Counted from the stretch's first letter, positions 30,501-40,488 are shown. The stretch: DNA of 64,000 bases from Marine Group I thaumarchaeote SCGC AAA799-D11 (GCA_000746765.1 JOSY01000007.1:1-64000), one strand, 5' to 3'. Notes: a model not told the origin generated them from the letters alone. A program made the numbers and translations.

Positions 30501-30719
30501 TCTGATGACATTTCTGATGGTGAATTTATCAACGGAATCGAACATCTCATTGAAACTGGTGTAATTTCCATTGATCCTTCTGAAAGAAGTTCACTAGAAC
30601 AAAAAATTCCTGATTGGATTAAAAATACCGCAAAGTGGTGGGCAGACGATCAGATTCCAGAAGGAGAATTTCTAAAATCGATCCAATACTTAGTCAAAAA
30701 AGGTATAATTCGGGTATAA
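27534..30719 (+). CDS. Large secreted S-layer-like surface protein
   Basis: TTG start, signal peptide, beta-rich Thr/Ser/Asp-rich repeats, C-terminal duplicated (V/I)PDW(V/I)KNxAxWW module. Confidence 0.82.
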   Translation: MDKNWLFLLGFFSIMLIPLMDADASNPNLSVSAENSEFGNRFAGSMVIEVVIRDSNLSDTDEGKGEPDVAINGKTLRMVQATDGNWYAYFANVDKAKIADATVGLAGKGLDFGEFCSRDTATSVFGISLSETDGFAIPRPDSVSGSTNGDSSFSQCTSSPTNTSNHNNVVRNAKAINTNSNIPVGQIGLDADAWPLIQLYSFDDVTIQYNPGGPSQQVYLDYDEIQNISLELDRELYPENSEVFLTLNDIQLNQDPTDEDSWTFNVNSTTSTFYQAFDDAGNNDANGNAGLVNLVPHLSNLGFEDNGKLTLNLGNIMELKTNNDQPNSSVSDAVPNTFSNIVTLTEQEPNSGIFSSSDSNDQSVIGILDDAPRGQTGQVTYNKESISVVTGFSTASVSFNDEPVLTIGNGDSLRPGTEYPVLLIDPDQNLNTGARDDLDVFRDSAIIPTITIGNPVTLEHAHSVEFHSISPTLTGGDDSDSSVPDSNSDILLIDTSNVSDASYEMVSINLGISASSLASSLLDSSESNIDGTNWINYDLRSFENELEISDFSSTTFALTFGSRDASPQIVIADDGDVLSSQGFIQIDNDDVEDIKTKTGSVFLIIDFDSSDTVKVSNESNKLPIVFDFFSFGLDNNDSINNSIYRFELEETQDNSSTFEGTFEYAVTNQLNILDADFIQTVQTIDEEIKIIITDRLIDEEGVAISYADLDSVGVTTTTTSKSDVATNSGTVSTTSTTFRFGQPVTITLSDSDLNLKSDTVEIYQVINDPNSDNVDTVGKNGEILLEIKLKDIRYKRCTVNGVEHGGLASTGFTLVETGPSTGIFTGVFKMPSQICDKTGSKLIYTSGGSLDVRYYDSRDASGNPNIFSLLDSKSSVSFYTPAKLSSEKVILPTSGSTKEIILTGSVENYKRGIPLSIELTNPDGTIQNFGASLSNSGSYRSMFTIHANTLPGTYFVYLSYDGKNIGTLSFDVVSENVPDWVKNNARWWSSDDISDGEFINGIEHLIETGVISIDPSERSSLEQKIPDWIKNTAKWWADDQIPEGEFLKSIQYLVKKGIIRV

Positions 30720-30774
30720 TCTGGTCAATTTTTCTTTCATTGAATACATAAATACTGACAACTCATGAATCAAA

Positions 30775-31713
30775 ATGAAAATGAAGCCTGCAAGTATCTT
30801 TGCATTTACATTATTAGCTATTTCGATTATGACTTTTGGTATGACCGGACCTGCATTTGCAGCTAATTCGTTCATCACCGCATCTTCTAGTTCTGGAAAT
30901 GTTGGTAATGGTGATCCTATTATCATATCTGGAAATATTGTAGATTATGAAGATGCAGGACATGCGCTAACTTACACAATTGTTTCTCCTGATAACAGTA
31001 TTGTACAAATTGGCCAAGTAATGAGTGGCGTAAGTTCTGATGGTAGTTTTGAATTAAGTCTTGTTGGAGGGGGACCTCTTTGGAAAAATGCTGGAGAATA
31101 CACAGTTAATTTCTTCTATGGTCCAACTAAAGGTGATGCCACAGTAAATTATGTTGGTGGTAATGCTGCTCCTACACCAGAACCTGAGCCAGAACCTGAG
31201 CCAGAACCTGAGCCAGAACCTGAGCCAGAACCTGAGCCAGAACCTGAGCCAGAACCAACATGTGGACCTGGAACTGAATTAGTAAATGGAATGTGTCAAG
31301 TCATTAAAACTGACGAACCAGAATCTAATGGCGGTGGTTGTTTGATTGCAACTGCAGCATATGGAACTGAGTTAGCACCACAAGTCCAATTCTTAAGAGA
31401 AATTAGAGATAACACAGTAATGAGTACTGCATCTGGTGCATCCTTTATGACAGGATTTAACCAATTATACTATTCATTCTCACCAACAATTGCTGATTGG
31501 GAAAGAGAGAATCCAATGTTCCAAGAAGCAGTTAGAGCATTTATCACTCCAATGATTTCAACATTGTCTATTATGACATTGGCTGAAGATGGTTCAGAAG
31601 TTGAAGTTTTGGGATTGGGAATCTCAGTTATTGCACTTAACTTGGCCATGTATATTGCAGCACCTGCATTAATTGGATTCAAAGTTCACAAATCTCTCAA
31701 ATCTAGAAAATAA
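30775..31713 (+). CDS. Secreted Ig-like protein with (EP)n linker and CFI-box-CTERM-like domain
   Basis: Signal peptide; GDPIIISGNI...GPLWKNAGEYTVNFFYG; PEPEPEP linker; GGGCLIATAAYGTELAPQVQFLREIRDNTVM. Confidence 0.85.
   Translation: MKMKPASIFAFTLLAISIMTFGMTGPAFAANSFITASSSSGNVGNGDPIIISGNIVDYEDAGHALTYTIVSPDNSIVQIGQVMSGVSSDGSFELSLVGGGPLWKNAGEYTVNFFYGPTKGDATVNYVGGNAAPTPEPEPEPEPEPEPEPEPEPEPEPEPEPTCGPGTELVNGMCQVIKTDEPESNGGGCLIATAAYGTELAPQVQFLREIRDNTVMSTASGASFMTGFNQLYYSFSPTIADWERENPMFQEAVRAFITPMISTLSIMTLAEDGSEVEVLGLGISVIALNLAMYIAAPALIGFKVHKSLKSRK
31177..31256. repeat. 12-bp tandem repeat CCAGAACCTGAG, about 6.7 copies, coding PEPE
   Basis: Direct reading. Confidence 0.95.
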
Positions 31714-31763
31714 TCTTCTAGACTTACTCTAGGTTATTATACTGAAACACATTATCTTATTTC

Positions 31764-32087
31764 ATGCATGTTGAATATGAGGAATTTGATTCTGTTGAGG
31801 ATATCTTCATGTATTTGGCATCGGCTGCACCGCCAATGAAAAATACCATTCCAATCAATTCCTACAAGGACTATATCATGTCATTTATTCCACTTAGTCC
31901 TTCTACTGGAGAAACATATCTTATGTTGTATGTTAAAGGCTCATTGGAACCAGGAATCTATGAATTTGATGTTCCTTCAAAATCCTACAAAAAAGTAGAT
32001 AATATTGAAAGAGCTGACAAAGTTTACTTTGTGTCTTTGACACCAAAAAGAAATACTATTGCAGATACTGCTATAGAAAATCTATAA
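31764..32087 (+). CDS. Hypothetical protein
   Basis: 107-aa ORF from ATG. Confidence 0.75.
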   Translation: MHVEYEEFDSVEDIFMYLASAAPPMKNTIPINSYKDYIMSFIPLSPSTGETYLMLYVKGSLEPGIYEFDVPSKSYKKVDNIERADKVYFVSLTPKRNTIADTAIENL

Positions 32088-33662
32088 TTTCTTTGTTTGA
32101 ATTTTAGGCGCAGACACTGATCTGCTTCTAGCATATTTGTCAATTATCTCATCAGGCGTTCTTCCATTAAAGAGATCCTTACATAATCCTCTAAGATATC
32201 TCATAATTGCCCAAGTTCCTGCTTTCAAAATTCCATACATGAAGACCTTCATTGGAGGGCCATAAGTCTTGTTTCTAAGAATAATTGGAATAATGTCATT
32301 AATCACTCTAAGGTTGTTTTCCCAACATTTCCAAAACAATGTAAACTGAGCTTCATTCAAGTTTCCAAAGTGCATTGAATTCTTTTCACTAAAGTCTTGA
32401 TACAGTAATGGGGCTACTAATCCTCTAAAGTCCATCTCTCTAAAGTCATTCATCATGTCGATTGTATATTGAATGTCATCTGGTGTTTCATCTGGCCAAC
32501 CAATAATGATTGTAGCAGCTGGGAACCAATGGTTTTCATTAAGAATTTTTGCACCTTCTCTAACTACACTGCCCCACTCTTCTGTTGAGAATGGTCTTGT
32601 TTTGACACCAAGATGTTTCTTTACCATGTCTGGTGCAACTGTCTCGATTCCTAAATTAGTTGCAAGCCATCTTCCTGATTTATCTTGACCATTTACATGA
32701 GAAATTTGTTGCATTAATGTAGGATCAGCTGCAACTGCAGAAAATGTCATATGTGTTGTTCCAATAAAGTTTGCACCAAGTCCTTTTAATGACTTCCACA
32801 AGTCTGTAATTGCATCTCTGTTTGGAACAAAGTCTCTGTTATCACATCCATAAAGTAACATTTCATCAGAATGTAGCCAGATTGAATCAAAACCATAATC
32901 TAAGTTGGTTTTTGCTTCATGTTGTAATCTTTCTATAGGAAGATCTTTCTTTGACCTTTTATTTACATCACAAAAATCACAACCTCTTCCACATCCTCTC
33001 ATTGCCTCAATCAAAGAATTGATTGTAGGTCCTTCAATAATCGGAATATTTTCAAGGTTTCTTACAAAACAATGCATTAATTCTGGTGCATCATTTTTCT
33101 CTAAATCTTGGAATAAATCAACTGCTAATTCGTCTGCTTCTCCAACCACAACTGTATCAATTCCATGAATCTTCATTCTATCTGATTTTGCTAATTCCCA
33201 AGCTCCGTTTCCTCCAACTACAACTTTGAAATCATATTTCTTTTTTAGTTGAATAATACTTGCACACATTTTTTTAAATTTCATTGCAACATATGACAAT
33301 TTTTCTGGCGACATTGTTGTGGTAACTGGTGCCATTCCTAATGGATCCATTACGTTGATACCTACAACTTTGGTATCTGGCCCAATTGATTTGTGCAACA
33401 TATCTGGATGACCAATAAATACGTCTTCTCTGTTGTAACCTCCTTGAATCAATGAACTTTCAATTCTTCTTAATCCAATTTGTGCAACCTTTGCTTCACC
33501 TGTGATTGGGTCTGTTTCAACTGAAGGACAAAATACTTTGTCAAAAACCCATTCAGGTAGAACCTCATATGGTCCACATGCAATAAATCCATACAGAAAA
33601 TTCCCTCTATAATTTGTCATTAAACTACGATCAGCAGTAAGTACAACACGTTTGCCGGCCAA
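32082..33662 (-). CDS. Radical SAM protein
   Basis: MRGCGRGCDFCDVNKR (CxxxCxxC) and TIM-barrel-like C-terminal half. Confidence 0.9.
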   Translation of the reverse strand: MAGKRVVLTADRSLMTNYRGNFLYGFIACGPYEVLPEWVFDKVFCPSVETDPITGEAKVAQIGLRRIESSLIQGGYNREDVFIGHPDMLHKSIGPDTKVVGINVMDPLGMAPVTTTMSPEKLSYVAMKFKKMCASIIQLKKKYDFKVVVGGNGAWELAKSDRMKIHGIDTVVVGEADELAVDLFQDLEKNDAPELMHCFVRNLENIPIIEGPTINSLIEAMRGCGRGCDFCDVNKRSKKDLPIERLQHEAKTNLDYGFDSIWLHSDEMLLYGCDNRDFVPNRDAITDLWKSLKGLGANFIGTTHMTFSAVAADPTLMQQISHVNGQDKSGRWLATNLGIETVAPDMVKKHLGVKTRPFSTEEWGSVVREGAKILNENHWFPAATIIIGWPDETPDDIQYTIDMMNDFREMDFRGLVAPLLYQDFSEKNSMHFGNLNEAQFTLFWKCWENNLRVINDIIPIILRNKTYGPPMKVFMYGILKAGTWAIMRYLRGLCKDLFNGRTPDEIIDKYARSRSVSAPKIQTKKL

Positions 33663-33734
33663 CTATCACATTTCGTTTAACTATGTTATATATCATTTAC
33701 GAGGTTAATTTGCCTCTTGGATTGTAAATTTTGC

Positions 33735-34511
33735 TTATTCTTTTTTTCTTATTGTTCTATTTGCAATATTGGCAGCAATTCCACCTGCCGCAATACCATT
33801 GTCGATATTTACGACAGATAATCCTAATGAACAACTTTGAAGCATTGAAGCAAGAGCTGCAATCCCTTTTTCTCCATAACCATACCCTACTGATGTTGGA
33901 ATTCCAATAATTGGAATGTCTACTAATGTGGAAACCAGAGTTGCTAGTGCTCCCTCCATTCCTGCAGCTACTATGATACAATCAACATCTTCTTCTACCA
34001 TTTCTTTTAAAATTGGAAAAATTCTTTGAATTCCTGCTACTCCAACATCATAACTTGTAATGCATTTACAATTCATTGCTTCACATACCAATCTTGCTTC
34101 TTCGGCTACTCCTATGTCTGAAGTTCCTGCAGTAAGAATGCCTACTTTGCCTCCCTGAAATTTAATTGGTTTTTTAAACAATAACAATGTGGATGATTTT
34201 TTCCCTGTTTTGACTTTGACTTTTAGTTTCTTTGCAAATGTTTGAATCTTTGAATAATCTGTTTTCTTTAATCTTGAAACAATTACAGAATTTGATTTCT
34301 CTAAAGTTCGTTTTATGATTTTTTTAATTTCATCTAGTTCTTTTGTTTCTGCAAAAATTATTTCTGGAATTCCTCTTCGTTTCCTTCTATTGATGTCTAT
34401 CTTGGCAATTCCTTCTATCTCTTCAATAGAATACAATGATAGAAGTTTTTTTGCATCATTAACTGAAATCTTTCCTGATTTTACAGCTTTTAGAATTTCA
34501 TAAGTTTCCAA
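33735..34511 (-). CDS. larB: Nickel pincer cofactor biosynthesis protein LarB
   Basis: GKVGILTAGTSDIGVAEEARLVCEAMNCKCITSYDVGVAGIQRI...VVAAGMEGALATLVSTLVDIPIIGIPTSVGYG. Confidence 0.93.
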   Translation of the reverse strand: METYEILKAVKSGKISVNDAKKLLSLYSIEEIEGIAKIDINRRKRRGIPEIIFAETKELDEIKKIIKRTLEKSNSVIVSRLKKTDYSKIQTFAKKLKVKVKTGKKSSTLLLFKKPIKFQGGKVGILTAGTSDIGVAEEARLVCEAMNCKCITSYDVGVAGIQRIFPILKEMVEEDVDCIIVAAGMEGALATLVSTLVDIPIIGIPTSVGYGYGEKGIAALASMLQSCSLGLSVVNIDNGIAAGGIAANIANRTIRKKE

Positions 34512-34544
34512 TATTGGTTTTTCTTTTAATGGATAAAAAAAGGC

Positions 34545-35459
34545 TTAGATTTCAATACCTGAAATTGCGCCTTTAACACTCTCAACTGCCTTGTTAAAGA
34601 CTTGTTTTTCTTCATCGTTTAGATCTAATTCGATAATTTTTTCTACACCTTTCTTTCCTATTACTGCTGGAACTCCAATGGTAACATCTGAATGACCATA
34701 TTCTCCATCAAGATAGGTCGCTACAGGAATTACTTGTTTTCTATCTCTAACAACAGATTCAACAATTGCAGAAATTGCATTTCCTGGCGCATGTACTGTT
34801 GCACCCTTTAATTCAATTACTTTGGCTGCAACTTGTTTTGTATTTTGAACTAATTCATCTAGTTTTTCTTTTGGAAGAAATGATGATAGAGGTATTCCAG
34901 AAACGGATGAAAACCTTGGCAAAGGCAACATGTTTTCACCATGTTCGCCAATTACTAGTGCTCTAATTGAATCACGAGAGTGTCCTGTTGCTTCATGGAT
35001 AAATTGTCTAAATCTTGATAAATCTAGCATGCCGCCCATTCCAAATACTCTGCTTCTGTCAAATCCTGATACTTTATATGTGATGTATGCCATAGGATCT
35101 AATGGATTAGTTACTGGAATAATCATAGCGTCATCTGCATATTTTTTGACGTTTTCTACTACACTTTTTACAATTGATGCGTTAATTTTCAAAAGGTCCA
35201 TTCTAGTCATTCCTGGTTTTCTTCCAGAACCTGCAACTACTACAACAATATTGGAGCCTTTCATATCTTCAAAATTGTTGGAACCTTTTACTTCAACATC
35301 AATTCCTTGTTCTGAAAGCATGTGGTTGATATCCATTGCTTCCCCTTGAGGAAGTCCTTCTGCAACATCTAATAACAAAATTTGATCATCTAGTCGTTTT
35401 AGTGCTGAAAATAAGGCAGCATCTCCGCCTACTTTGCCTGAACCAATAATAGTAATCAT
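34545..35459 (-). CDS. mdh: Malate (or lactate/malate family) dehydrogenase
   Basis: [51 protein letters not shown]. Confidence 0.93.
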   Translation of the reverse strand: MITIIGSGKVGGDAALFSALKRLDDQILLLDVAEGLPQGEAMDINHMLSEQGIDVEVKGSNNFEDMKGSNIVVVVAGSGRKPGMTRMDLLKINASIVKSVVENVKKYADDAMIIPVTNPLDPMAYITYKVSGFDRSRVFGMGGMLDLSRFRQFIHEATGHSRDSIRALVIGEHGENMLPLPRFSSVSGIPLSSFLPKEKLDELVQNTKQVAAKVIELKGATVHAPGNAISAIVESVVRDRKQVIPVATYLDGEYGHSDVTIGVPAVIGKKGVEKIIELDLNDEEKQVFNKAVESVKGAISGIEI

Positions 35460-35549
35460 GAAAATCGCTGTTAATTTTCAATAATTAAATCTAATGAAAT
35501 TTCAGACCGATCAGACGAATTTATAAGCATTTTTGATAATTTTTAATCA

Positions 35550-36770
35550 ATGGTTTTGGTAGTTGATCCACAAATTGCAGGAATATCTGGAGATATGCTT
35601 CTATCTTCTTTAATTGATTTGGGAGCTGATAAGGATAAAGTAATTGATGGAATCAAAAGATCTGAAAAATTTTTCTCAAATTCAACTATTAAAAAAATAG
35701 ATTTTCAAAAAACCAAAAAAAGAGGAATTGAAGCTCTTCAACTGATTTTAGAGGTTGATGAAAATTCTCATGAAAGAAAGGGATCTGAAATTAAAAAAGC
35801 AATCAACGACTCTACACAAAACTTAGGTCTCTCAGATAAAGCAAAAACATTTGCTGAATCTTGTATTAACACACTCATTTCTTCAGAATCTAAAATACAT
35901 GGAGTTTCCGAAGATTCTGTCCATTTTCATGAAGCTTCTAGTATTGATACCCTAGTTGACATTGTTGGAATTACAATTGCCTTAGATGATTTAGGATTGT
36001 TTGATGAAAAAATTATCTGTATGCCTGTTTCTGTGGGTGGAGGAAATGTAACTTTTTCACATGGAACCATGTCTAATCCTGCAAGTGCTATTCTTGAGAT
36101 TTTCAAAAACTCTTATCTGAAAATTAAAGGAAATGGTGCTGATGAGGAATTGACAACTCCAACTGGTGCATGCATTTTGGCTAATTTGACGAATACTTGT
36201 ATGGATTACTACCCTGCAATGAAAATTGATTCAATTGGTTATGGTGCTGGGCAAAAAGATTTTGAAAATTTTTCAAATGTATTGAAATTAGTTAGAGGCT
36301 CTACAAACAATTTAGAAAGTGATTCGGTAAAGATACTTGAAACTAATGTTGATGATATCTCAGGTGAAATACTTGGAAATCTGATCGAAAAGATTATGCA
36401 AAAAGGTGCTAGAGATGTTTCTATTTATCATGGAATTACCAAAAAAGGCAGACCCACAAATCTTGTATCTGTAATATGTGATGATCAAAATATTGATGAA
36501 ATAGTTGACACATTGGTTCTTGAAACTGGTACATTAGGTGTTAGGATATCTGAGTCTAATCGATTTGTTGTACCTAGAACTAATGAAAATATTTCATTGA
36601 CAATTGATGGACGATCGTTTGAAGTAAGATACAAAAAATCAACATTCAAAGGAAAAACTGATTTTAAAATAGAGTTTGATGATTTAAAAGATATATCAAA
36701 TACTATTGAAAAATCCATTAAAGAAACAGAATCACTACTTCGAAAAGAGATTGAAAAACTGGAGAACTAA
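35550..36770 (+). CDS. larC: Nickel pincer cofactor biosynthesis protein LarC (single uninterrupted ORF)
   Basis: VVDPQIAGISGDMLLSSLIDLGA; VSVGGGNVTFSHGTMSNPA; ETNVDDISGEILG. Confidence 0.94.
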   Translation: MVLVVDPQIAGISGDMLLSSLIDLGADKDKVIDGIKRSEKFFSNSTIKKIDFQKTKKRGIEALQLILEVDENSHERKGSEIKKAINDSTQNLGLSDKAKTFAESCINTLISSESKIHGVSEDSVHFHEASSIDTLVDIVGITIALDDLGLFDEKIICMPVSVGGGNVTFSHGTMSNPASAILEIFKNSYLKIKGNGADEELTTPTGACILANLTNTCMDYYPAMKIDSIGYGAGQKDFENFSNVLKLVRGSTNNLESDSVKILETNVDDISGEILGNLIEKIMQKGARDVSIYHGITKKGRPTNLVSVICDDQNIDEIVDTLVLETGTLGVRISESNRFVVPRTNENISLTIDGRSFEVRYKKSTFKGKTDFKIEFDDLKDISNTIEKSIKETESLLRKEIEKLEN

Positions 36771-37568
36771 ATGACAAATTTAACTAAATTAGAAGACTGG
36801 TTTGCTGATAAAAATAAGGTTATGGTTGCATTATCTGGAGGTGTAGATAGTGCACTTGTAGCATATGCTGCATATCAAAAACTAGGTGACTCTGCAATTG
36901 CAGTGACTGCTGATTACAAAACACTCTCTGAAGAGGAACTACAAACTGCCAAAAGAATTTGTATTGAGATCGGCATAAACCAACTTTTCCTAGATTACAA
37001 TGAACTTGAAAATGAAGAATTTACAAAAAATGATTCCACTAGATGTTTTCATTGTAGGCTTGAATTAGGCGATCATCTGCTAAAATTGGCAAAAGACCAT
37101 AATGTAGATGTAATAGTTGATGGAACGAATCTAGATGATTTAGGTGATTATAGGCCTGGGATAGATGCATTACGACAAAATGGCATTAGGAGTCCACTAG
37201 TTGAAACAAATCTCTCAAAACCACAAATTAGACAAATTGCAAAGTCAGTTGGATTATCTGTTCATGATAAACCTTCTAACTCCTGTTTGGCCTCTCGTAT
37301 TCCATGGGGTCAAAGAGTCACTGCTGAGAAACTTACTAGAATTGAGTTTGGTGAAACTGTTGTTAAACAGTTAACCAATGTCAAACAAGTTCGTGTTCGT
37401 GATCTAAATGGCTCTGCAAAAATTGAGGTAGAAAAAAATGATATTCCTGAATTCAATAATGCAGTATTAGATAAAATCACAGAGAAACTAAAGATGATTG
37501 GATTCACTTCAGTTGAAATTGATCAAGAAGGGTATAAACCAGGAAAAATTAACGTGATTGCAGATTGA
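36771..37568 (+). CDS. larE: ATP-dependent sacrificial sulfur transferase LarE
   Basis: VMVALSGGVDSALVAYAAY; DGTNLDDLGDYRPGIDAL; KPSNSCLASRIPWGQ. Confidence 0.94.
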   Translation: MTNLTKLEDWFADKNKVMVALSGGVDSALVAYAAYQKLGDSAIAVTADYKTLSEEELQTAKRICIEIGINQLFLDYNELENEEFTKNDSTRCFHCRLELGDHLLKLAKDHNVDVIVDGTNLDDLGDYRPGIDALRQNGIRSPLVETNLSKPQIRQIAKSVGLSVHDKPSNSCLASRIPWGQRVTAEKLTRIEFGETVVKQLTNVKQVRVRDLNGSAKIEVEKNDIPEFNNAVLDKITEKLKMIGFTSVEIDQEGYKPGKINVIAD

Positions 37569-38731
37569 TTTATCTTGATAATGCTGCATCTACTCAAATT
37601 CATGATGATGTATTAGAATCAATGCTTCCATATCTCAAAGAACAATATGGAAATCCTTCTTCTATTCATCGTTATGGTAGGTTATCTCGTAAAGCAATTG
37701 AAAAGGCAAGAAAACAGATTGCATCTTTGATTGATGCTGAACCTTCTGAAATTTTCATTACATCTGGTGGTACTGAATCAAACAATACTGCATTACGAGG
37801 AATTGCAACTAAACACTCTTCTGGTCAAATTATAACTTCTTCAATTGAACATGATGCAATTTTAGAACCATGCAAAAAATTATCTCAAGATGGATTTGAT
37901 GTGATTTATCTTCCAGTTGATAAGTTTGGCATGACTGATATATCTGATCTCAAAAATCACCTATCTGAAAAAACTAGAATTGTCTCAATTATGTTTGGCA
38001 ATAATGAAGTTGGTACAATTCAACCAATTGCAGATATTGCCAAACTCTGTCATGATCATGGTGTTGTATTTCATACTGATGCAGTACAGGCGATAGGAAA
38101 AGTACCAATCGATGTGCACGAATTGGATGTAGATTTATTGTCTATTTCATCTCATAAGCTATATGGTCCAAAGGGAATTGGTGCCTTATACATCAAAAAA
38201 GGCGTCCTGCTCAACCCTATGATTTTAGGTGGTGGACAAGAACACGGTTTGCGCTCTGGTACTGAAAATGTAGCAAATATTGTTGGATTTGGTAAAGCCT
38301 GTGATATTGCAAAAAATAATCTAAATGAGAATATCTCTCATATGCGAAAACTCCGAGATATTTTGGTTCAAAAGGTATCTGATGAAATTTCTCAAGTTAC
38401 TGTTAATGGTCATCCTGAATCACATCTACCAAATAATGCTCATTTTACCTTTCTTGGTGTAAATGGCGAAGATCTAATCATCAAACTCGATGAATATGGT
38501 ATTGCTGCATCTACTGGTTCAGCATGTTCTGTTCATACTCAAAAAGCATCTCATGTTTTACAGGCAATGGGATTTTCACATGAACAAATTACTGGCTCTC
38601 TGAGGTTGACAACTGGAATATTTAATGATCAAAAAGAAATTGAGCATACTGTGGAAATTTTAAAAAAAGTTGTAGAGGAATTGAGATCTGTATCTCCGTT
38701 TAAGGAAAAGTATTCTTTTTCAAAAAACTAA
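37565..38731 (+). CDS. Cysteine desulfurase (NifS/IscS family)
   Basis: MIYLDNAASTQIHDDVLESM; SSHKLYGPKGIGALY; STGSACSVHTQKASHVL. Confidence 0.95.
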   Translation: MIYLDNAASTQIHDDVLESMLPYLKEQYGNPSSIHRYGRLSRKAIEKARKQIASLIDAEPSEIFITSGGTESNNTALRGIATKHSSGQIITSSIEHDAILEPCKKLSQDGFDVIYLPVDKFGMTDISDLKNHLSEKTRIVSIMFGNNEVGTIQPIADIAKLCHDHGVVFHTDAVQAIGKVPIDVHELDVDLLSISSHKLYGPKGIGALYIKKGVLLNPMILGGGQEHGLRSGTENVANIVGFGKACDIAKNNLNENISHMRKLRDILVQKVSDEISQVTVNGHPESHLPNNAHFTFLGVNGEDLIIKLDEYGIAASTGSACSVHTQKASHVLQAMGFSHEQITGSLRLTTGIFNDQKEIEHTVEILKKVVEELRSVSPFKEKYSFSKN

Positions 38732-39531
38732 ATTTTAATTTGAAATCTATTTCTTGTTAAAATTACTGTTGCCATAATTCCAACTAGCAAAATCATCATT
38801 GCAATTGTTCCAAACTCTGGAACAATATAGGTTCCAATAATTTCAATATCTGAATCCCCTTGCTCAAAATTGATTGTAATTACTCTTGAGTCTGAATGTA
38901 CTACTGATTCTTGATATGGTACCTCCACCCCATCAATCAAAACAATAAAGGTGTCATCTTTTCCATCTTGTTTCTCAGCTCCAATAAACTCTCTTGGCAA
39001 ATCCAAGTCAATTTTTCCTTCATCAGTTGAATCAATTTGAACTATCAACGCAAAAATATCTGCATCAACTATCATGTCTTTGACCGTACCTCCTTTGATT
39101 GTATATTCTACATCAAATGTTCCATGACTCCCAGCATCAACTTCAAAATTGGTTGTGGTTTCAACTACCTCTGATTTTGGGGTGTAACTAAACTCTGATT
39201 CTGCAATATTTCCTTCTCCGTATAATACTCTGACTAGATAATCTCCTGCTTTATTCCATAATGGGCCTTCTGCAATGACTGTATGAGAATAAGTTCCATC
39301 TTGAGCTACTGTGATTTGTGCTATGTCTACTAGATTTCCTTCTGTGAATAATTGAAGTGTTACAGGTGTTTCTCCAACTACCGTTGTGACTAGTCCTGAT
39401 ATTACTATTGTATCCCCCTCGTCATAATTTTTGTCATCTGTTTGAACTGAAATTAATGATTCTTGAGCAAAAACAGGTACTGCAGAAATTATCAATAAAG
39501 AAATTACTCCATAAAATATTCTAGAGTCCAT
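38728..39531 (-). CDS. PEFG-CTERM surface protein
   Basis: YDEGDTIVISGLVTT; C-terminal VPEFGTIAMMILLVGIMATVILTRNRFQIKI. Confidence 0.9.
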   Translation of the reverse strand: MDSRIFYGVISLLIISAVPVFAQESLISVQTDDKNYDEGDTIVISGLVTTVVGETPVTLQLFTEGNLVDIAQITVAQDGTYSHTVIAEGPLWNKAGDYLVRVLYGEGNIAESEFSYTPKSEVVETTTNFEVDAGSHGTFDVEYTIKGGTVKDMIVDADIFALIVQIDSTDEGKIDLDLPREFIGAEKQDGKDDTFIVLIDGVEVPYQESVVHSDSRVITINFEQGDSDIEIIGTYIVPEFGTIAMMILLVGIMATVILTRNRFQIKI

Positions 39532-39600
39532 AAATTTTGAATGGCATGTTTGTATATTTCTCTTACTATCAAAAATGAAAAAATGAAAAAAGATGTGATT

Positions 39601-40488
39601 TTAGTATCTTGGCATAATGCTAAGTCTTGATTTTGCAGATACTGCAATTATTGAGATAATTGCTACTGCTAGAATCATGGCTGCAATTGTGCCAAATTCT
39701 GGGATTACAAAGGTACCAATAATTTCAATTTGTTCAGTTCCAGCTGGGAACATGACTGTTACTTTGTTTGCAACAATCTCAACATCATCCCATTCTTGTC
39801 CATCAACTAGTACCATGAAGATACCGTCTTGGACTGTCTTTGATGGAGTCACAGTTAGTGTTCCATCGGACTCTCTGGCATTGATGTTGATAACAATTGA
39901 GTTATCGTCTGTATTGAGAGTTGCACTTGTAACTGTACCGCCTGAAATACTAAATGGTACACAATGACCATTTGCAGTGATTTCATTAGCACCACATTGT
40001 TTGGACGTTGTTGGTGTTTCATAGTTTGGTTTGTATGCAACTCCACCAGTTAATTCAACCTTGACACTGTTCTTTTTATCAGCACTGCCATAGTTTGCCT
40101 TAATGGTGTAAGTACCGTCGTATTTCCACATGTTACCTGCTGTGTTTATTGTTGTCTCAAAAGTACCATCATTTCCTACAGTTATTTGATCAACTGCGAT
40201 AATGGAGTTTAGAGGACTCACAACAGTAATTGTAACTGGAAATCCAGATGCTACATTTGCTACTTGCCCATTTACCATAATCACGTCACCTTGTTTGTAT
40301 CCTGTTTTATCTGTCCAAACAGATACGGGGATGTCTTGCATCAACATCTTGTTTGATGTTGCTCTTGCATCCTCCATGGAACACCCAACACATGCTTGTG
40401 GAATTTCATCTGCATATGCTGATGACATGGTTAAAGTACCGACTGCAGTCAAAACGGCTAGTAGCGCGAACGACGTACGGCTGTTCAT
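39601..40488 (-). CDS. PEFG-CTERM surface protein
   Basis: YKQGDVIMVNGQVA; VIPEFGTIAAMILAVAIISIIAVSAKSRLSIMPRY. Confidence 0.92.
   Translation of the reverse strand: MNSRTSFALLAVLTAVGTLTMSSAYADEIPQACVGCSMEDARATSNKMLMQDIPVSVWTDKTGYKQGDVIMVNGQVANVASGFPVTITVVSPLNSIIAVDQITVGNDGTFETTINTAGNMWKYDGTYTIKANYGSADKKNSVKVELTGGVAYKPNYETPTTSKQCGANEITANGHCVPFSISGGTVTSATLNTDDNSIVININARESDGTLTVTPSKTVQDGIFMVLVDGQEWDDVEIVANKVTVMFPAGTEQIEIIGTFVIPEFGTIAAMILAVAIISIIAVSAKSRLSIMPRY

Noticed and set aside
35550-36770. LarC programmed frameshift (as in some bacteria with larC1/larC2)
   Set aside because: Here larC is one continuous 406-aa ORF.
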